DNA from: Alkalinema sp. FACHB-956
GTDB taxonomy: Bacteria > Cyanobacteriota > Cyanobacteriia > Leptolyngbyales > Leptolyngbyaceae
DNA length: 64,000 nucleotides
NCBI RefSeq assembly: GCF_014697025.1
Contig: NZ_JACJRC010000010.1
Coordinates: 113,934-177,933, forward strand
Direction of reading: 5' to 3'
Under the pieces are notes generated by a model. It did not search any database. It was given only the letters and a program-made list of their open reading frames with translations, and had not been told where the DNA came from. Within the stretch, counting starts at the first letter, position 1. The number at the start of each line of letters is the position of its first letter. Both the position numbers and the translations under genes were made by a program. Shown here one piece after another: positions 55,316-64,000 of the stretch.

Positions 55316-58300
55316 ATGTCAAACCGTCATTTCTCCAAAGCTATTCAGAGTCTTGTTCGAGAAATCTGGAAACTCCAGCGATCGATGAGCAAGCGTCTTG
55401 TCAATTGGTTGTTGCGAGCCACGTTTGTTGCGAATCGGCGGGCAACCACAAATTCAGGGTTTATTCTACCTACCACCGTGCTGCTGATTTTGGTGGTTTC
55501 CCTCACGGTCGGAGCCTTAACCTATCGCGCCTATAGCCGCAATACCCAAGTCATTGTCCAAAACCAGCAGCGGGTTCTTTACAATGCGGCCACCCCTGCG
55601 ATCGATCGGGCGCGATCGAAGCTTGAATTCATGTTTGATTCTTCGAAAGACACCCGCTATCCCGGCGGGGTGCCCCAGGAGAGTTACTTGATGGCAATGC
55701 TGTTGAACGATGGCAAAACCAAAGGATTAGCCCGCCTGCCCTTGGCCACACCTGATGCGAGTGGTAACACCGATCCCTACACCCTGCCGGATGAAACTCG
55801 CTTGGATCTGGGAACGCGCCCTGGAGCTGGGGAAATGTCTGATAATGGCCCAGATAATGCTTGGTCATTCCGGACAGATACCAACGGGGATGGCAAAGAA
55901 GATGCGACGGTTGTTTATTCCATCGTATTTAGTACCCCTAAGGGAACCAATACCCTGTCCTTTGACCAAGTTCTAGTCCGAACGAATGATGCGGATAAAG
56001 CGGCTGCCCAAATTGTGCGCCATGGGCCGTTGAGTAATGAAACCCAGGGGGCCTGTAAGGTTTCGAGTGCAACTGGGGGTAACCAAGCAGAAGAAGGCTG
56101 GTTCCTAGATGCGAGTAATACCTCGACGATTCGGAAGAATTTCCAAGTCGATTCTTTTGTTATTCCAGACGACCCCAAGAGTGCTGCGGTCACCATGGAA
56201 TTTCACCAGGATCGGCAACTGAACCGGGGGAATAAGTGGGGGGCTTGGTTTAGAAATGATTTAGAAATCTCTCCGGGGCCGGCCTTCCGCTGGAATGGGG
56301 CTATGCATACCGAGGGCAGCTTTGTCTTTGGGGGCAATGCGTTTAACGCCTTTTTGATCAGTGCTAAGGCTTCTTGTTTGTTCTACCCTGAAGCTTCCAT
56401 TATCTCGGCAACCAATACAACACCGAAGGATGCGACGGAAACAGATATGGATTTCCAAGGGCAAGTTATGTCCTTGGGTCGGGTGGGAACAGGAACGACC
56501 CCTGACCAAACGAATATCCCCATCCACGTCCAAGTGGGGCAAGGTGTAAATACAGCTCCGACCATCACTACTGCGACGGATACTGTAGCAACGACCGATA
56601 AGGCGACGATGTTGACGATGCTCAGTAATCCAGAACGATTATTGGCTGCGGATAAATACAAATCCGTCAAAGGGGATAACAACCGTGCGGGGTCTACCTG
56701 GAATGCCTTCAAAAACGGGCCAATGGCGACCCGTATTGTCAATGTGAAGGAACCGGCTCCCTACGTGGATGACCTTTATCGAGCTGATGATTTGTGGGGG
56801 CCGAAGCCTCGTTATGGTCCTAACAAAGATGATCAAATTCCGGCTGACAAGAAGGTGGGTGATGAAATTGTCGGGAAGCCTAATTTGACCCGCAATGATC
56901 CCCCAACTGCAGATGCGTTTGGGGAGGTTGGATTTGATGGCTATTGGGAGCGTCGAGCGCGGAATGAAGGCTTACGCATCTTAGTGGGGGAACGTCTAGA
57001 ACTGGGGAATTTATTTGGCTGGAACACAGCACGGGATAACACCAAGGATGGTTACATTGAGAACCCAAGTTCTACTCGAATCAGTTTCTCGGCTTCGTTC
57101 TTGGAGCGAGATGCGGATCCGCTCTATCCTCCAACCGTGAAGCCCTATCCCATTGATAATGACAAAGTCAAAACCCTAACGCATATTCAGCAGCAACGGC
57201 GATCGCTGCGGGATAACCTAGCGGCAGTCCAGAGTGCAGCAATTTACCATGGGGCAGTCAACAAAGACTATCCTGTGGCATGTTTAGCTTCGACGGTGCA
57301 TCCTGGGACTTCCCTGACCTTGCGGGAATCTACCAATTTCTTCCCAACATTGCTGAGAGATGGTGCGGCAAATAATGCGCCAACGTTAGCGTTGTTCTCG
57401 AATTTCTTGGTAGGTCGGGGAACGAATGGTCTGGAGTTTCAACCTCCAGACAAGGATCAAGCAACGTTTGAGAGTGATGTTGCTAACACGAATTCTGCTC
57501 TACGGAAGGCATTGGATAACTTAGCGAACTTTGCAGGTGATCCAGATGGTGCATTTCCTCCTAAGCCCAACGATACCGTGGTGCATCCCTATCCAGCCAT
57601 GGCAATGTGGGGGAACTTTTCTAACCTGCGTCGTGCCTTGTCTAGATTGGATTCCAAGGGCTACGCCAATCTGAGTATTGCAGACAAGACCTATATCCAA
57701 ACGGCAGCCTGTACCGTTGGGATGTTAGCCTACAACATTGACCAAATCCAACGGTTTGATCCCACCAATCCAAGTTATGATTTGGCTTCTTGGAACGGCG
57801 AGTCTAACTTGTTGGTTCAGTTGGGCGAAGAGTTGTATAAGTACATGAATGGTGATCCTTCCGATGGTGAAGTATTGACCAAAGCCCAGCAATATTGGTC
57901 TAGTTACGATCCAGCAAGTCCTAATAACAGCGGGGTTGCTGGATCAGAAGGAGAGAAAAACTTCTTTGATGTACCGCCGGAAGCTTACATTGAGCTACTG
58001 CGCCAAAAGTACAGTGCTGATCATCCTATAGTTCGCTTGGCTGAACTGATCATGCTGAACTTCCAGGTGCGGCGAGATCGTACCTTTGGATTCCGCTCTT
58101 CCCCTGCCTTTGGCACCTATGTCATTAACGTGGGTTCTCCTACGTCTCCTAACACGATTGCCTACCCCTCTGCCTGCGACCCAGATCTCTTTCCGATAGT
58201 CAGGCAGGCAGCTAATGCAAGGCTGAATAACCAATCTGCGCCGGTGGGTCTTTCGGTGGATAGTAGTGGTAATCCACAGTCACTGAATCCACCCAGTTCT

Positions 58301-60925
58301 CCTCTGCCTTCGGTCTCGTTACCCAATGGGATTGAGTTAGGTACTCTAGATATGCAGCGAGTCCAGTTTGCGCGGTTGGGACTCTCTCGTCTCTGTGGTG
58401 CTCTTGAACTCCCCCGCGATGAGAGGGCTGATAGTGGTAATGGAAGGACTACTTATAATCCACGGGATCCTAGGCTAGATCCTAGAAGTGCCACCTATGA
58501 TCCTGTCTATGCGATGACGGCACCCCGCCCGGTGGTGAAACCCAAGTTTCCAGCGCTCTATTATCTCTTCCCAGAGGCGGATCATGACTTGGATGGGGAG
58601 TTGGTGGATACCAATGATGATTTTGTGGCTGATGTAGTCGGTGAGTATGATCATCGTCAGCCTGGCCATGAGGACTTCATGGATGGAACAGAAGTGACAG
58701 CCAAGGTTCTGAATTCAACCCCTCCAAGAACTATTCGGGCTTCTAAAGCGGAACTGGTAGGTTTGACAGTACAGCAAGTGACTGGACAACAGAGTGTTCC
58801 TCGTGGTGGGCGAGCCGATAAAGTCTCAGGGGATATGGAACCCTACGTGGTGGATGACTATGTGAAGAAGATTGCCAGTGATAAGAAGGTTGTCTTCAAG
58901 CGTATCCAGACAGATGCTACGCCGAAACCACCTACGCCGTATTTCAATGCAGTAACCACCATCAACCCAGTAGCCATTAGTCTGTTGCCGCCTAGAACTG
59001 CCCAAAGACCGGGTTTTGCAAGATATCCTGATGCAACAAGGACGGTATTCCCAATACCGGATCATGGTGTTGCCCAGGTGGCCATTCAGCCCGTGGTGGA
59101 TACTAGCCAGTGGAAGTTGCCCTTCGTAGATGCTCCAGCGGATGATGCATTGAACCCGAATCGGATTATGTTGCCTAGGGGGGTGACGCCGGAGTCGATT
59201 CGTGCCTTGGCTTGGGCCCCTAGTGGTTCGCGCCGTGCGTTGGCTGTGCCGTTCCTGGACAAGGCTTTCTTTGATCCACGGCAGTCCATGTTAGCCCGAT
59301 CGATGGACATTGATATTGATATTTTGCGGAATAGCAAAGTCAAGGATCAACGGGCCTCTGGTGGAACTCCGTTTGCTCCAGATGATGTCTGGTTGCCGGT
59401 GAGCGGCATTGTCTATGCCTTCCGTGAGGATGCTGTGCGGGAAGATGCCATCTCTCGACCGGAAAATACTCGGAAAAATACGATGGATGTGCGTGATCCG
59501 GCTAATCCAATGGATCCTGAGGTTCCCCTCACGGCAGATAATCGTGGAATTTCGACAAAGCCGATCGATTATCTAGCGGATCCTGATCGTCGTCCCTATG
59601 GCTTCCGTCTGCGTAACGGGGTTGACCTGAAACGGGCAGATAGCTTGGTGGGTGGTAATTTCAAGGTGGGTGATAACTATCGAGGGCTATCCTTCTTTAC
59701 TGATCAACCGCTCTATGTGCGAGGGGATTATAACCTGCACCAGAATGCGGCTGGTAACCTGTTAGAGGAGTTTACCGAGAAAATCCAAGATAAAGCCTTT
59801 AACGCAGCCGACTTTTACGATAGTCGTAAGACGCTTGACACGGAGTTCGCTCGACCAGATAGGGATCGTTGGCGTCCATCTGAATTGTTGGCCGATTCTA
59901 TTAGTATTCAGTCGAATGCCTTCTGTGATGGCAGCGCTGAGGATTACTTCGTTCGTAATCCTGATGTCATTGATGCTGATCGCTACCACCAACCTAGCTA
60001 TAGTGGCTCCAATACAGGTGGGTTGTACGAGTTGGGTTGTAAGAATAAGGATCGAACCTCGTTCCAAAATGCGAGTCGCCCCAATACGGACTTCAGAACG
60101 AACACTTGGGCTTGGCTGCGGGAAAACCCAGCGGTTGTGACCCGTAATGCTGCTGCTGCCAACGGAGCGACCACAAGACCCTTGGGCAAAGATCCCAATG
60201 TCTTTAATACTGATATCACGGTAACCTACCCCAACTATTTGTCAGTTGGGGGTGATCCTGATATGCCCATTGAGATTTCGCGCATTGGTGAACCGTTTGG
60301 TATCGCTCCCCCGAGAAGACGCTCTGGATCCTTAACAGTAGATTCAGAAAAAGCCTCTCGACCGATTCCGGAATACTTTAATGATTCCAATGTCTCTGGT
60401 AATAATCCCTATAGTGATTTGGCGAATAACGCTCGCTTAGCACCTGCGCAGACCACTCGTCTGAATTCGATCGTGGTCAGTGGGATCCCGCCATCCCGTG
60501 CAGGTCAATCCTACGGTGGTTTACACAACTTCCCCCGATTCCTAGAGAACTGGGGGAGCGTACCTCTGTACTTCTCCGGCTCGTTCCTCCAACTCAGTTT
60601 TAGTAACTATGCGACGGGTCCCTTTGAAGCAGAGGCATGGGAATTAACCAACCAAGGGGAGCTAGCGGCGGCTGATCAATCTGGGGAAAGAATAGGTTAC
60701 TACAGTCCGCCTAACCGTTTCTGGGGGTATGATGTAGCGCTCCAGTTTGCGCCTGCTGGCCCTGCTGCTTCTCGGTTTGTCTCTCCCAGTTCCACCAAGA
60801 ATGAGTTCTACAGTGAACCCCAGGTGAATGATCCCTACATTCGTCAACTTTGCCAAGCGGCTAAAACGGGTAAGGTTCCGAGTGTTCCTGCAGCACGTCG
60901 CAATAGCCTAGCTTGCCCAACTTAA
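55316..60925 (+). CDS. hpsA: HpsA-like protein, large pseudopilin-like (hormogonium polysaccharide locus)
   Basis: An 1869-residue protein with a basic N-terminal stretch and a prepilin-like start (SGFILPTTVLLILVVSLTVGALTYRAYS, residues 47-74). Unlike true type IV prepilins, the position-5 residue after the Gly is Thr rather than Glu, a trait I believe is shared by the HpsA group. The long exported part is rich in Asp/Asn and carries calcium-loop-like segments (DTNGDGKED near 188; DHDLDGELVDTNDD near 1089). In Nostoc the hps genes are needed for slime secretion and gliding of hormogonia; the role of HpsA itself is unknown. It heads a cluster with three pseudopilins. Confidence 0.88.
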   Translation: MSNRHFSKAIQSLVREIWKLQRSMSKRLVNWLLRATFVANRRATTNSGFILPTTVLLILVVSLTVGALTYRAYSRNTQVIVQNQQRVLYNAATPAIDRARSKLEFMFDSSKDTRYPGGVPQESYLMAMLLNDGKTKGLARLPLATPDASGNTDPYTLPDETRLDLGTRPGAGEMSDNGPDNAWSFRTDTNGDGKEDATVVYSIVFSTPKGTNTLSFDQVLVRTNDADKAAAQIVRHGPLSNETQGACKVSSATGGNQAEEGWFLDASNTSTIRKNFQVDSFVIPDDPKSAAVTMEFHQDRQLNRGNKWGAWFRNDLEISPGPAFRWNGAMHTEGSFVFGGNAFNAFLISAKASCLFYPEASIISATNTTPKDATETDMDFQGQVMSLGRVGTGTTPDQTNIPIHVQVGQGVNTAPTITTATDTVATTDKATMLTMLSNPERLLAADKYKSVKGDNNRAGSTWNAFKNGPMATRIVNVKEPAPYVDDLYRADDLWGPKPRYGPNKDDQIPADKKVGDEIVGKPNLTRNDPPTADAFGEVGFDGYWERRARNEGLRILVGERLELGNLFGWNTARDNTKDGYIENPSSTRISFSASFLERDADPLYPPTVKPYPIDNDKVKTLTHIQQQRRSLRDNLAAVQSAAIYHGAVNKDYPVACLASTVHPGTSLTLRESTNFFPTLLRDGAANNAPTLALFSNFLVGRGTNGLEFQPPDKDQATFESDVANTNSALRKALDNLANFAGDPDGAFPPKPNDTVVHPYPAMAMWGNFSNLRRALSRLDSKGYANLSIADKTYIQTAACTVGMLAYNIDQIQRFDPTNPSYDLASWNGESNLLVQLGEELYKYMNGDPSDGEVLTKAQQYWSSYDPASPNNSGVAGSEGEKNFFDVPPEAYIELLRQKYSADHPIVRLAELIMLNFQVRRDRTFGFRSSPAFGTYVINVGSPTSPNTIAYPSACDPDLFPIVRQAANARLNNQSAPVGLSVDSSGNPQSLNPPSSPLPSVSLPNGIELGTLDMQRVQFARLGLSRLCGALELPRDERADSGNGRTTYNPRDPRLDPRSATYDPVYAMTAPRPVVKPKFPALYYLFPEADHDLDGELVDTNDDFVADVVGEYDHRQPGHEDFMDGTEVTAKVLNSTPPRTIRASKAELVGLTVQQVTGQQSVPRGGRADKVSGDMEPYVVDDYVKKIASDKKVVFKRIQTDATPKPPTPYFNAVTTINPVAISLLPPRTAQRPGFARYPDATRTVFPIPDHGVAQVAIQPVVDTSQWKLPFVDAPADDALNPNRIMLPRGVTPESIRALAWAPSGSRRALAVPFLDKAFFDPRQSMLARSMDIDIDILRNSKVKDQRASGGTPFAPDDVWLPVSGIVYAFREDAVREDAISRPENTRKNTMDVRDPANPMDPEVPLTADNRGISTKPIDYLADPDRRPYGFRLRNGVDLKRADSLVGGNFKVGDNYRGLSFFTDQPLYVRGDYNLHQNAAGNLLEEFTEKIQDKAFNAADFYDSRKTLDTEFARPDRDRWRPSELLADSISIQSNAFCDGSAEDYFVRNPDVIDADRYHQPSYSGSNTGGLYELGCKNKDRTSFQNASRPNTDFRTNTWAWLRENPAVVTRNAAAANGATTRPLGKDPNVFNTDITVTYPNYLSVGGDPDMPIEISRIGEPFGIAPPRRRSGSLTVDSEKASRPIPEYFNDSNVSGNNPYSDLANNARLAPAQTTRLNSIVVSGIPPSRAGQSYGGLHNFPRFLENWGSVPLYFSGSFLQLSFSNYATGPFEAEAWELTNQGELAAADQSGERIGYYSPPNRFWGYDVALQFAPAGPAASRFVSPSSTKNEFYSEPQVNDPYIRQLCQAAKTGKVPSVPAARRNSLACPT

Positions 60926-60934
60926 GGAGTGATT

Positions 60935-61717
60935 ATGCGCACATCAGATTCTTCCCAGTCCGTACGATCGCTCCGGTTCTTGGTGCGGTGGCTGCCATTC
61001 CTAGGCCACTCCTCGGAGCAAGGACTGACGTTAATTGAGTCTTTAGTGGCGATCGTGGTTATCTCGATCACGCTTGTCGCGATTACACCACCCATTTTCT
61101 TTGCGACTGCTACGCGCATTCAAAATCGCCGTGCAGAGCAGGGGCTGGCACTGGCTCAAGGTGAAGTAGAACGAGTGCGCACGATCGTAGAACGAGGTCA
61201 GTATTTTGATACAGACTTGCCGGCTCCTGTAACTGGGGCTCTCAGCAATACCAATCCTGCGCCCCCAACCACCGCTTTAACGGGATTACGAAAGGCATCC
61301 AATGTCGATTTACGAGACACCACAGCTTCTCCACCTCTATGTACAGAGGCCAGTCCCTCTGCTCAACCTTCGCTTACCCAGTATGTAAGGGTCGATGTGG
61401 ATGGGGACTGTACGGCTGATTTCCTAGTACAAACATTTCGGACAGCCGGGACTTCGATTCAATCCACGGATAATGCGGGGAATACCACGAACCTGTCAGT
61501 GGGTTTCACGATGGGAGTGCGGGTGTACTCTGTATTAGCGGAAGCCAATTTGAAGGCAGGTAAAGCTGAAACGACGCAGGCCAGCTTGCGGATGACTTCG
61601 GGGCAGGGAGGATTTAGATTGCGTCCGGTGTCTGTACTCTATTCTACGGTTGTCAAAAATAGTAATTCCCAAGGGCTTTCAAGTTATCGAGAACTTTGCA
61701 AAGCTGGGAAGTGCTAA
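60935..61717 (+). CDS. hpsB: Type IV-like pseudopilin (HpsB-like)
   Basis: A 260-residue prepilin-like protein. The prepilin peptidase site is Gly30/Leu31 with Glu35 at +5 (QGLTLIES), followed by a 20-residue hydrophobic helix. The pilin-type body has a few cysteines and ends in Lys-Cys. ATG 60935 has AAGGAG five bases upstream that overlaps the hpsA stop; a GTG at 60929 is the alternative. It should be processed at the inner membrane and join a type II/IV-like apparatus used to secrete or shape slime polysaccharide. Confidence 0.85.
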   Translation: MRTSDSSQSVRSLRFLVRWLPFLGHSSEQGLTLIESLVAIVVISITLVAITPPIFFATATRIQNRRAEQGLALAQGEVERVRTIVERGQYFDTDLPAPVTGALSNTNPAPPTTALTGLRKASNVDLRDTTASPPLCTEASPSAQPSLTQYVRVDVDGDCTADFLVQTFRTAGTSIQSTDNAGNTTNLSVGFTMGVRVYSVLAEANLKAGKAETTQASLRMTSGQGGFRLRPVSVLYSTVVKNSNSQGLSSYRELCKAGKC

Positions 61718-61779
61718 TGCAGTTATCTAGGCTAGCTAGTTGATGTAACGTCTCCCTTTCTCGGAACCTTCTTGTTGGC

Positions 61780-62949
61780 ATGACCATGATTTCTCTTAAG
61801 TCTCATCCTAAGTCTCGTCTATTGCGTCTGCTGCGGTGGTCATTGAAGGTTCGTTCGACCAGCGGCTTTACCTTGCTAGAGCTATTGGTGGCCTTAGCGA
61901 TCGGTAGCCTAATTGTGACTGGGCTCCTCTATGGCGTGGTGGAGTTGATGCAGACTAACCAGCGGGATGCTAGCCGTAGCGATACCCAACGGGAGGTGCA
62001 AGCTGCCCTAGATTATATGGCTCGGGATCTCAAAGAGGCTGTATACGTTTACGATGGGCGGTGTTTAACAGGCGACGGTGCGAATCCTTTCAATAAAACT
62101 ACGGGCCAGAAGCGCTGTCCTGGAGTCTTGAATTATGTGCCCGCTGCACTTAATGATGCGACCAGTCTTCCTGTCTTAGCCTTTTGGCGAGTTGACCCCC
62201 TACCCCAAAATTTGATCGATCGCTGCCGCACTAGTGCGGGTACTGCCAATGCTGCCACAAGTTTACAAGGGGTTCCTTGTATTTCTCAGCGGATGTATAC
62301 CCTAGTGGTGTACGCACTAAATACGGATAATGCCAACAGGCTATGGCGTGGCAGGGGGCGAATCACTCGTTACGAGTTACCCCAGTTTACAACTGCTTCT
62401 ATCACTGGTGCTGGTGCTCCGACGGCTACTCCCGGCTGGGTCAATCCCCTCCAGGGCCAGACTAACTTCGAAACTTGGCCGTGGGGAGCAGACACTGCGG
62501 GTGCAGCAACACAAAATTTGCAGGCTAACAATGGTGGTCGGCCTACCTCCATGGCCAACAATCTTGTGTTGATTGATTTTGTGGATAACCGTACAAATCC
62601 TCGGGGAATTAGGCCAATTCCGGTGAATGTGACCTCTGGGGTTCCGGCAGATGCTAATAATGGTTGGAGTGAACTGTGTCCCACCCCTGGCTACGACTCC
62701 GCTAATCCCACCCTAGGGGGGTTTATTATGAGTCCGGGGAACGACTTAGCCACTGGAGCTAAATCGACGTTAGGATTCTACACCTGTGTCCGTGGGGCAG
62801 ATGCGAACAATTTGAACCAGGAAGTTGCAATTTATATTCGAGGGAATGCAGCAGGCCGTCCTGGAATTCCCTTGTCATCTGGTAATTTACCATTTTTGAT
62901 GGAAACGCGGGTCCTGACCCGAGGCGCGATCGGTAAAGTCAATCAATAG
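61780..62949 (+). CDS. hpsC: Type IV-like pseudopilin (HpsC-like)
   Basis: A 389-residue prepilin-like protein with the site Gly29/Phe30 and Glu34 at +5 (GFTLLELL), then a hydrophobic helix. The remainder resembles GspJ/HpsC-type minor pseudopilins (QREVQAALDYMARDLKEAVY after the helix, then a long globular part with several Cys). ATG 61780 or 61786 may start it. Presumed co-expressed with hpsB, 62 bases upstream. Confidence 0.85.
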   Translation: MTMISLKSHPKSRLLRLLRWSLKVRSTSGFTLLELLVALAIGSLIVTGLLYGVVELMQTNQRDASRSDTQREVQAALDYMARDLKEAVYVYDGRCLTGDGANPFNKTTGQKRCPGVLNYVPAALNDATSLPVLAFWRVDPLPQNLIDRCRTSAGTANAATSLQGVPCISQRMYTLVVYALNTDNANRLWRGRGRITRYELPQFTTASITGAGAPTATPGWVNPLQGQTNFETWPWGADTAGAATQNLQANNGGRPTSMANNLVLIDFVDNRTNPRGIRPIPVNVTSGVPADANNGWSELCPTPGYDSANPTLGGFIMSPGNDLATGAKSTLGFYTCVRGADANNLNQEVAIYIRGNAAGRPGIPLSSGNLPFLMETRVLTRGAIGKVNQ

Positions 62950-63017
62950 TGTAATTAGCCAGCTTTTAAATCGATTTATAGACCAACTACATTTTCATAA
63001 CTCCTGGGAGACATAGG

Positions 63018-63623
63018 ATGAATATCCAACGCAGAATCAGCCCCCCTTTGGATCATGCTTCAACCGCTGGCTATACGCTGTTGGAAGTACTCCTAGTTGT
63101 GATTATTGTGGGGATCTTGGCTGCGATCGCGGCTCCGGGATGGCTCAGTTTTATGAATAATCAAAGAACCAACTCTGCCCGTTCTCAGATTTTTGATATT
63201 TTGCGCCGAGCCCAAACAGAGGCAAAGCAAACTAAGACGCCTCGAGAAGTTCGCTTTGATTTGGCTAATCTCCGCTTAGCCATACTACCCTGCCCAAATT
63301 CAGGCAGTGTGGATGCAGCTGTGTCTGCGAATCGAAACTGCACTCAAAATCGAACCGCGATTCCAGATGCTACTGTGACTAAATGGGAAACTTTAGGCAA
63401 TGGTAATTTGAGTAAAGATAACGTTACGTTTGATAAAACAGGCAATGCGTGGGTTGTCTTTGATAACTATGGGGAGATTGTTCGAGAGACCACTCAGCCA
63501 ATAGCTACAAATGCCATTTTTAAGATAGGTGTAAAGCCGACACGCGGTGGAACAACCAAATGTGTCATTATTCAGACGGTATTAGGTGGAATGAGAGAAG
63601 GTGAAGGGACTGACTGTAATTGA
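63018..63623 (+). CDS. hpsD: Type IV-like pseudopilin (GspH-type, HpsD-position)
   Basis: A 201-residue prepilin-like protein with Gly18/Tyr19 and Glu23 at +5 (GYTLLEVL), then a hydrophobic helix and a globular part of GspH/FimT style. Four cysteines could form disulfides. GGGAG lies upstream of ATG 63018. The HpsD name rests on position in the cluster, not on sequence alone. Confidence 0.82.
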   Translation: MNIQRRISPPLDHASTAGYTLLEVLLVVIIVGILAAIAAPGWLSFMNNQRTNSARSQIFDILRRAQTEAKQTKTPREVRFDLANLRLAILPCPNSGSVDAAVSANRNCTQNRTAIPDATVTKWETLGNGNLSKDNVTFDKTGNAWVVFDNYGEIVRETTQPIATNAIFKIGVKPTRGGTTKCVIIQTVLGGMREGEGTDCN

Positions 63624-63675
63624 TACAGTATTCTCATTTAGATGAATCTGATACTCCAATACTGACTGATAAATT

Positions 63676-63711
63676 AAAACCCTTTCATAAGTCCTTGAGA
63701 GGGTTTTCTAT
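63676..63711 (+). terminator. Rho-independent terminator of the hps cluster
   Basis: Arms AAAACCCTTTCA (63676-63687) and TGAGAGGGTTTT (63696-63707) pair over 12 bases with one G-T wobble around an 8-base loop. The 3' arm ends in TTTT and is followed by CTATT. It sits about 50 bases after the last pseudopilin gene. Confidence 0.78.
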
Positions 63712-63763
63712 TGCGGTTTGTTGTGCTTACTCGTTTGTGTCCTTACTCTTCCTGACATATATA

Positions 63764-64000
63764 GCTAAAGCCAGCGACCTTAGGACGTAGACTAGAAGGG
63801 AAGTGAGTAATTCCCCCTGCTGACCATGGCCCGCCCCTACAGTGAAGATTTTCGACGCAGAGTTATCGAAGCAATCGAATTGGACGGACTGAAAAAACAA
63901 GAAGCCAGTGAACTGTTTCACATCAGTCGCAATACGATTAACCTGTGGCTCCACCGCAAAGCCGAAACCGGAGATATTAAACCCAAGCAACGCCAGTCTC
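63764..64000 (+). mobile_element. IS630-family insertion sequence, left part (right end outside window)
   Basis: The transposase start at 63826 shows that an IS begins shortly before. IS630/Tc1-type elements insert at TA; the TATATA at 63758-63763 is a candidate edge, but without the other end the exact terminal repeat is not proven. Confidence 0.6.
63826..64000 (+). CDS. IS630-family transposase, N-terminal part (3' end outside window)
   Basis: The first 58 codons read MARPYSEDFRRRVIEAIELD and go on with a helix-turn-helix (ASELFHISRNTINLWLHRK). This is the DNA-binding start of IS630-type (Tc1/mariner-like) DDE transposases, which insert at TA dinucleotides. The frame runs open to the window edge. 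It lies just downstream of the hps terminator and does not interrupt a recognised gene. Confidence 0.85.
   Translation, partial: MARPYSEDFRRRVIEAIELDGLKKQEASELFHISRNTINLWLHRKAETGDIKPKQRQS

Noticed and set aside
63727..63990. 87-codon minus-strand frame at the window end
   Set aside because: It is antisense to the IS630-type transposase start and spans the element's left edge.

Overview
The window reads as a chromosomal segment of a filamentous cyanobacterium. The case rests on the dense CGATCG / GCGATCGC (HIP1-type) palindromes, two RpoD-family sigma factors of cyanobacterial type, the cyanobacterial/plastid ribosomal protein PSRP-3 (Ycf65), a lumenal-type pentapeptide repeat protein, GlgB, and an hpsA-like pseudopilin locus typical of filamentous, gliding cyanobacteria. 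I cannot name a genus from sequence alone. Most genes look near 50-58% GC by eye; no tRNA, rRNA or CRISPR array was recognised.

Layout. 1-7.1 kb: the 3' part of polyphosphate kinase, a group 2 sigma factor, an orphan receiver protein, a small secreted protein and a monomeric-type NADP-isocitrate dehydrogenase. 7.1-26.3 kb: a cell-surface polysaccharide region, almost all on the minus strand, with a YfhO-type membrane protein, methyltransferases, GT2, GT4 and GT8 type glycosyltransferases, nucleotide-sugar enzymes (guanylyltransferase-like, LegB-like dehydratase, Gmd, Rmd-like) and a Wzt/Wzm ABC exporter. Together these suggest a GDP-deoxymannose (perhaps D-rhamnose) containing, O-methyl-capped glycan made in the cytoplasm and exported by the ABC route. 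26.3-34 kb: a rhomboid protease, three tandem Uma2-family genes plus a small unknown gene, RuvB, a TPR protein, a HAD hydrolase and PSRP-3. 34.5-42.4 kb: GlgB, then a compact AT-rich two-gene cassette (a DUF4365-type protein plus a 373-residue unknown) just downstream of a cell-wall amidase, then small envelope genes and an HD hydrolase. 42.7-54.8 kb: housekeeping genes dnaG, yraN-like, queA, priA, a second sigma factor, argD and rpmB. 55.3-63.7 kb: hpsA and three type IV-like pseudopilins ending in a hairpin terminator. 63.76 kb to the end: the start of an IS630-type insertion sequence.

Themes. The two polysaccharide-related blocks (export genes at 7-26 kb and hps pseudopilins at 55-63 kb) point to a cell with surface slime and probably gliding motility. 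Intergenic DNA carries many unrelated short tandem duplications (10-17 bp units, one 68-bp unit), several of which overlap start or stop codons. The best candidate for an undescribed system is the two-gene cassette at 36975-38602: overlapping reading frames, a nuclease-like fold signature, low GC and a complete absence of the CGATCG core that punctuates its neighbours.
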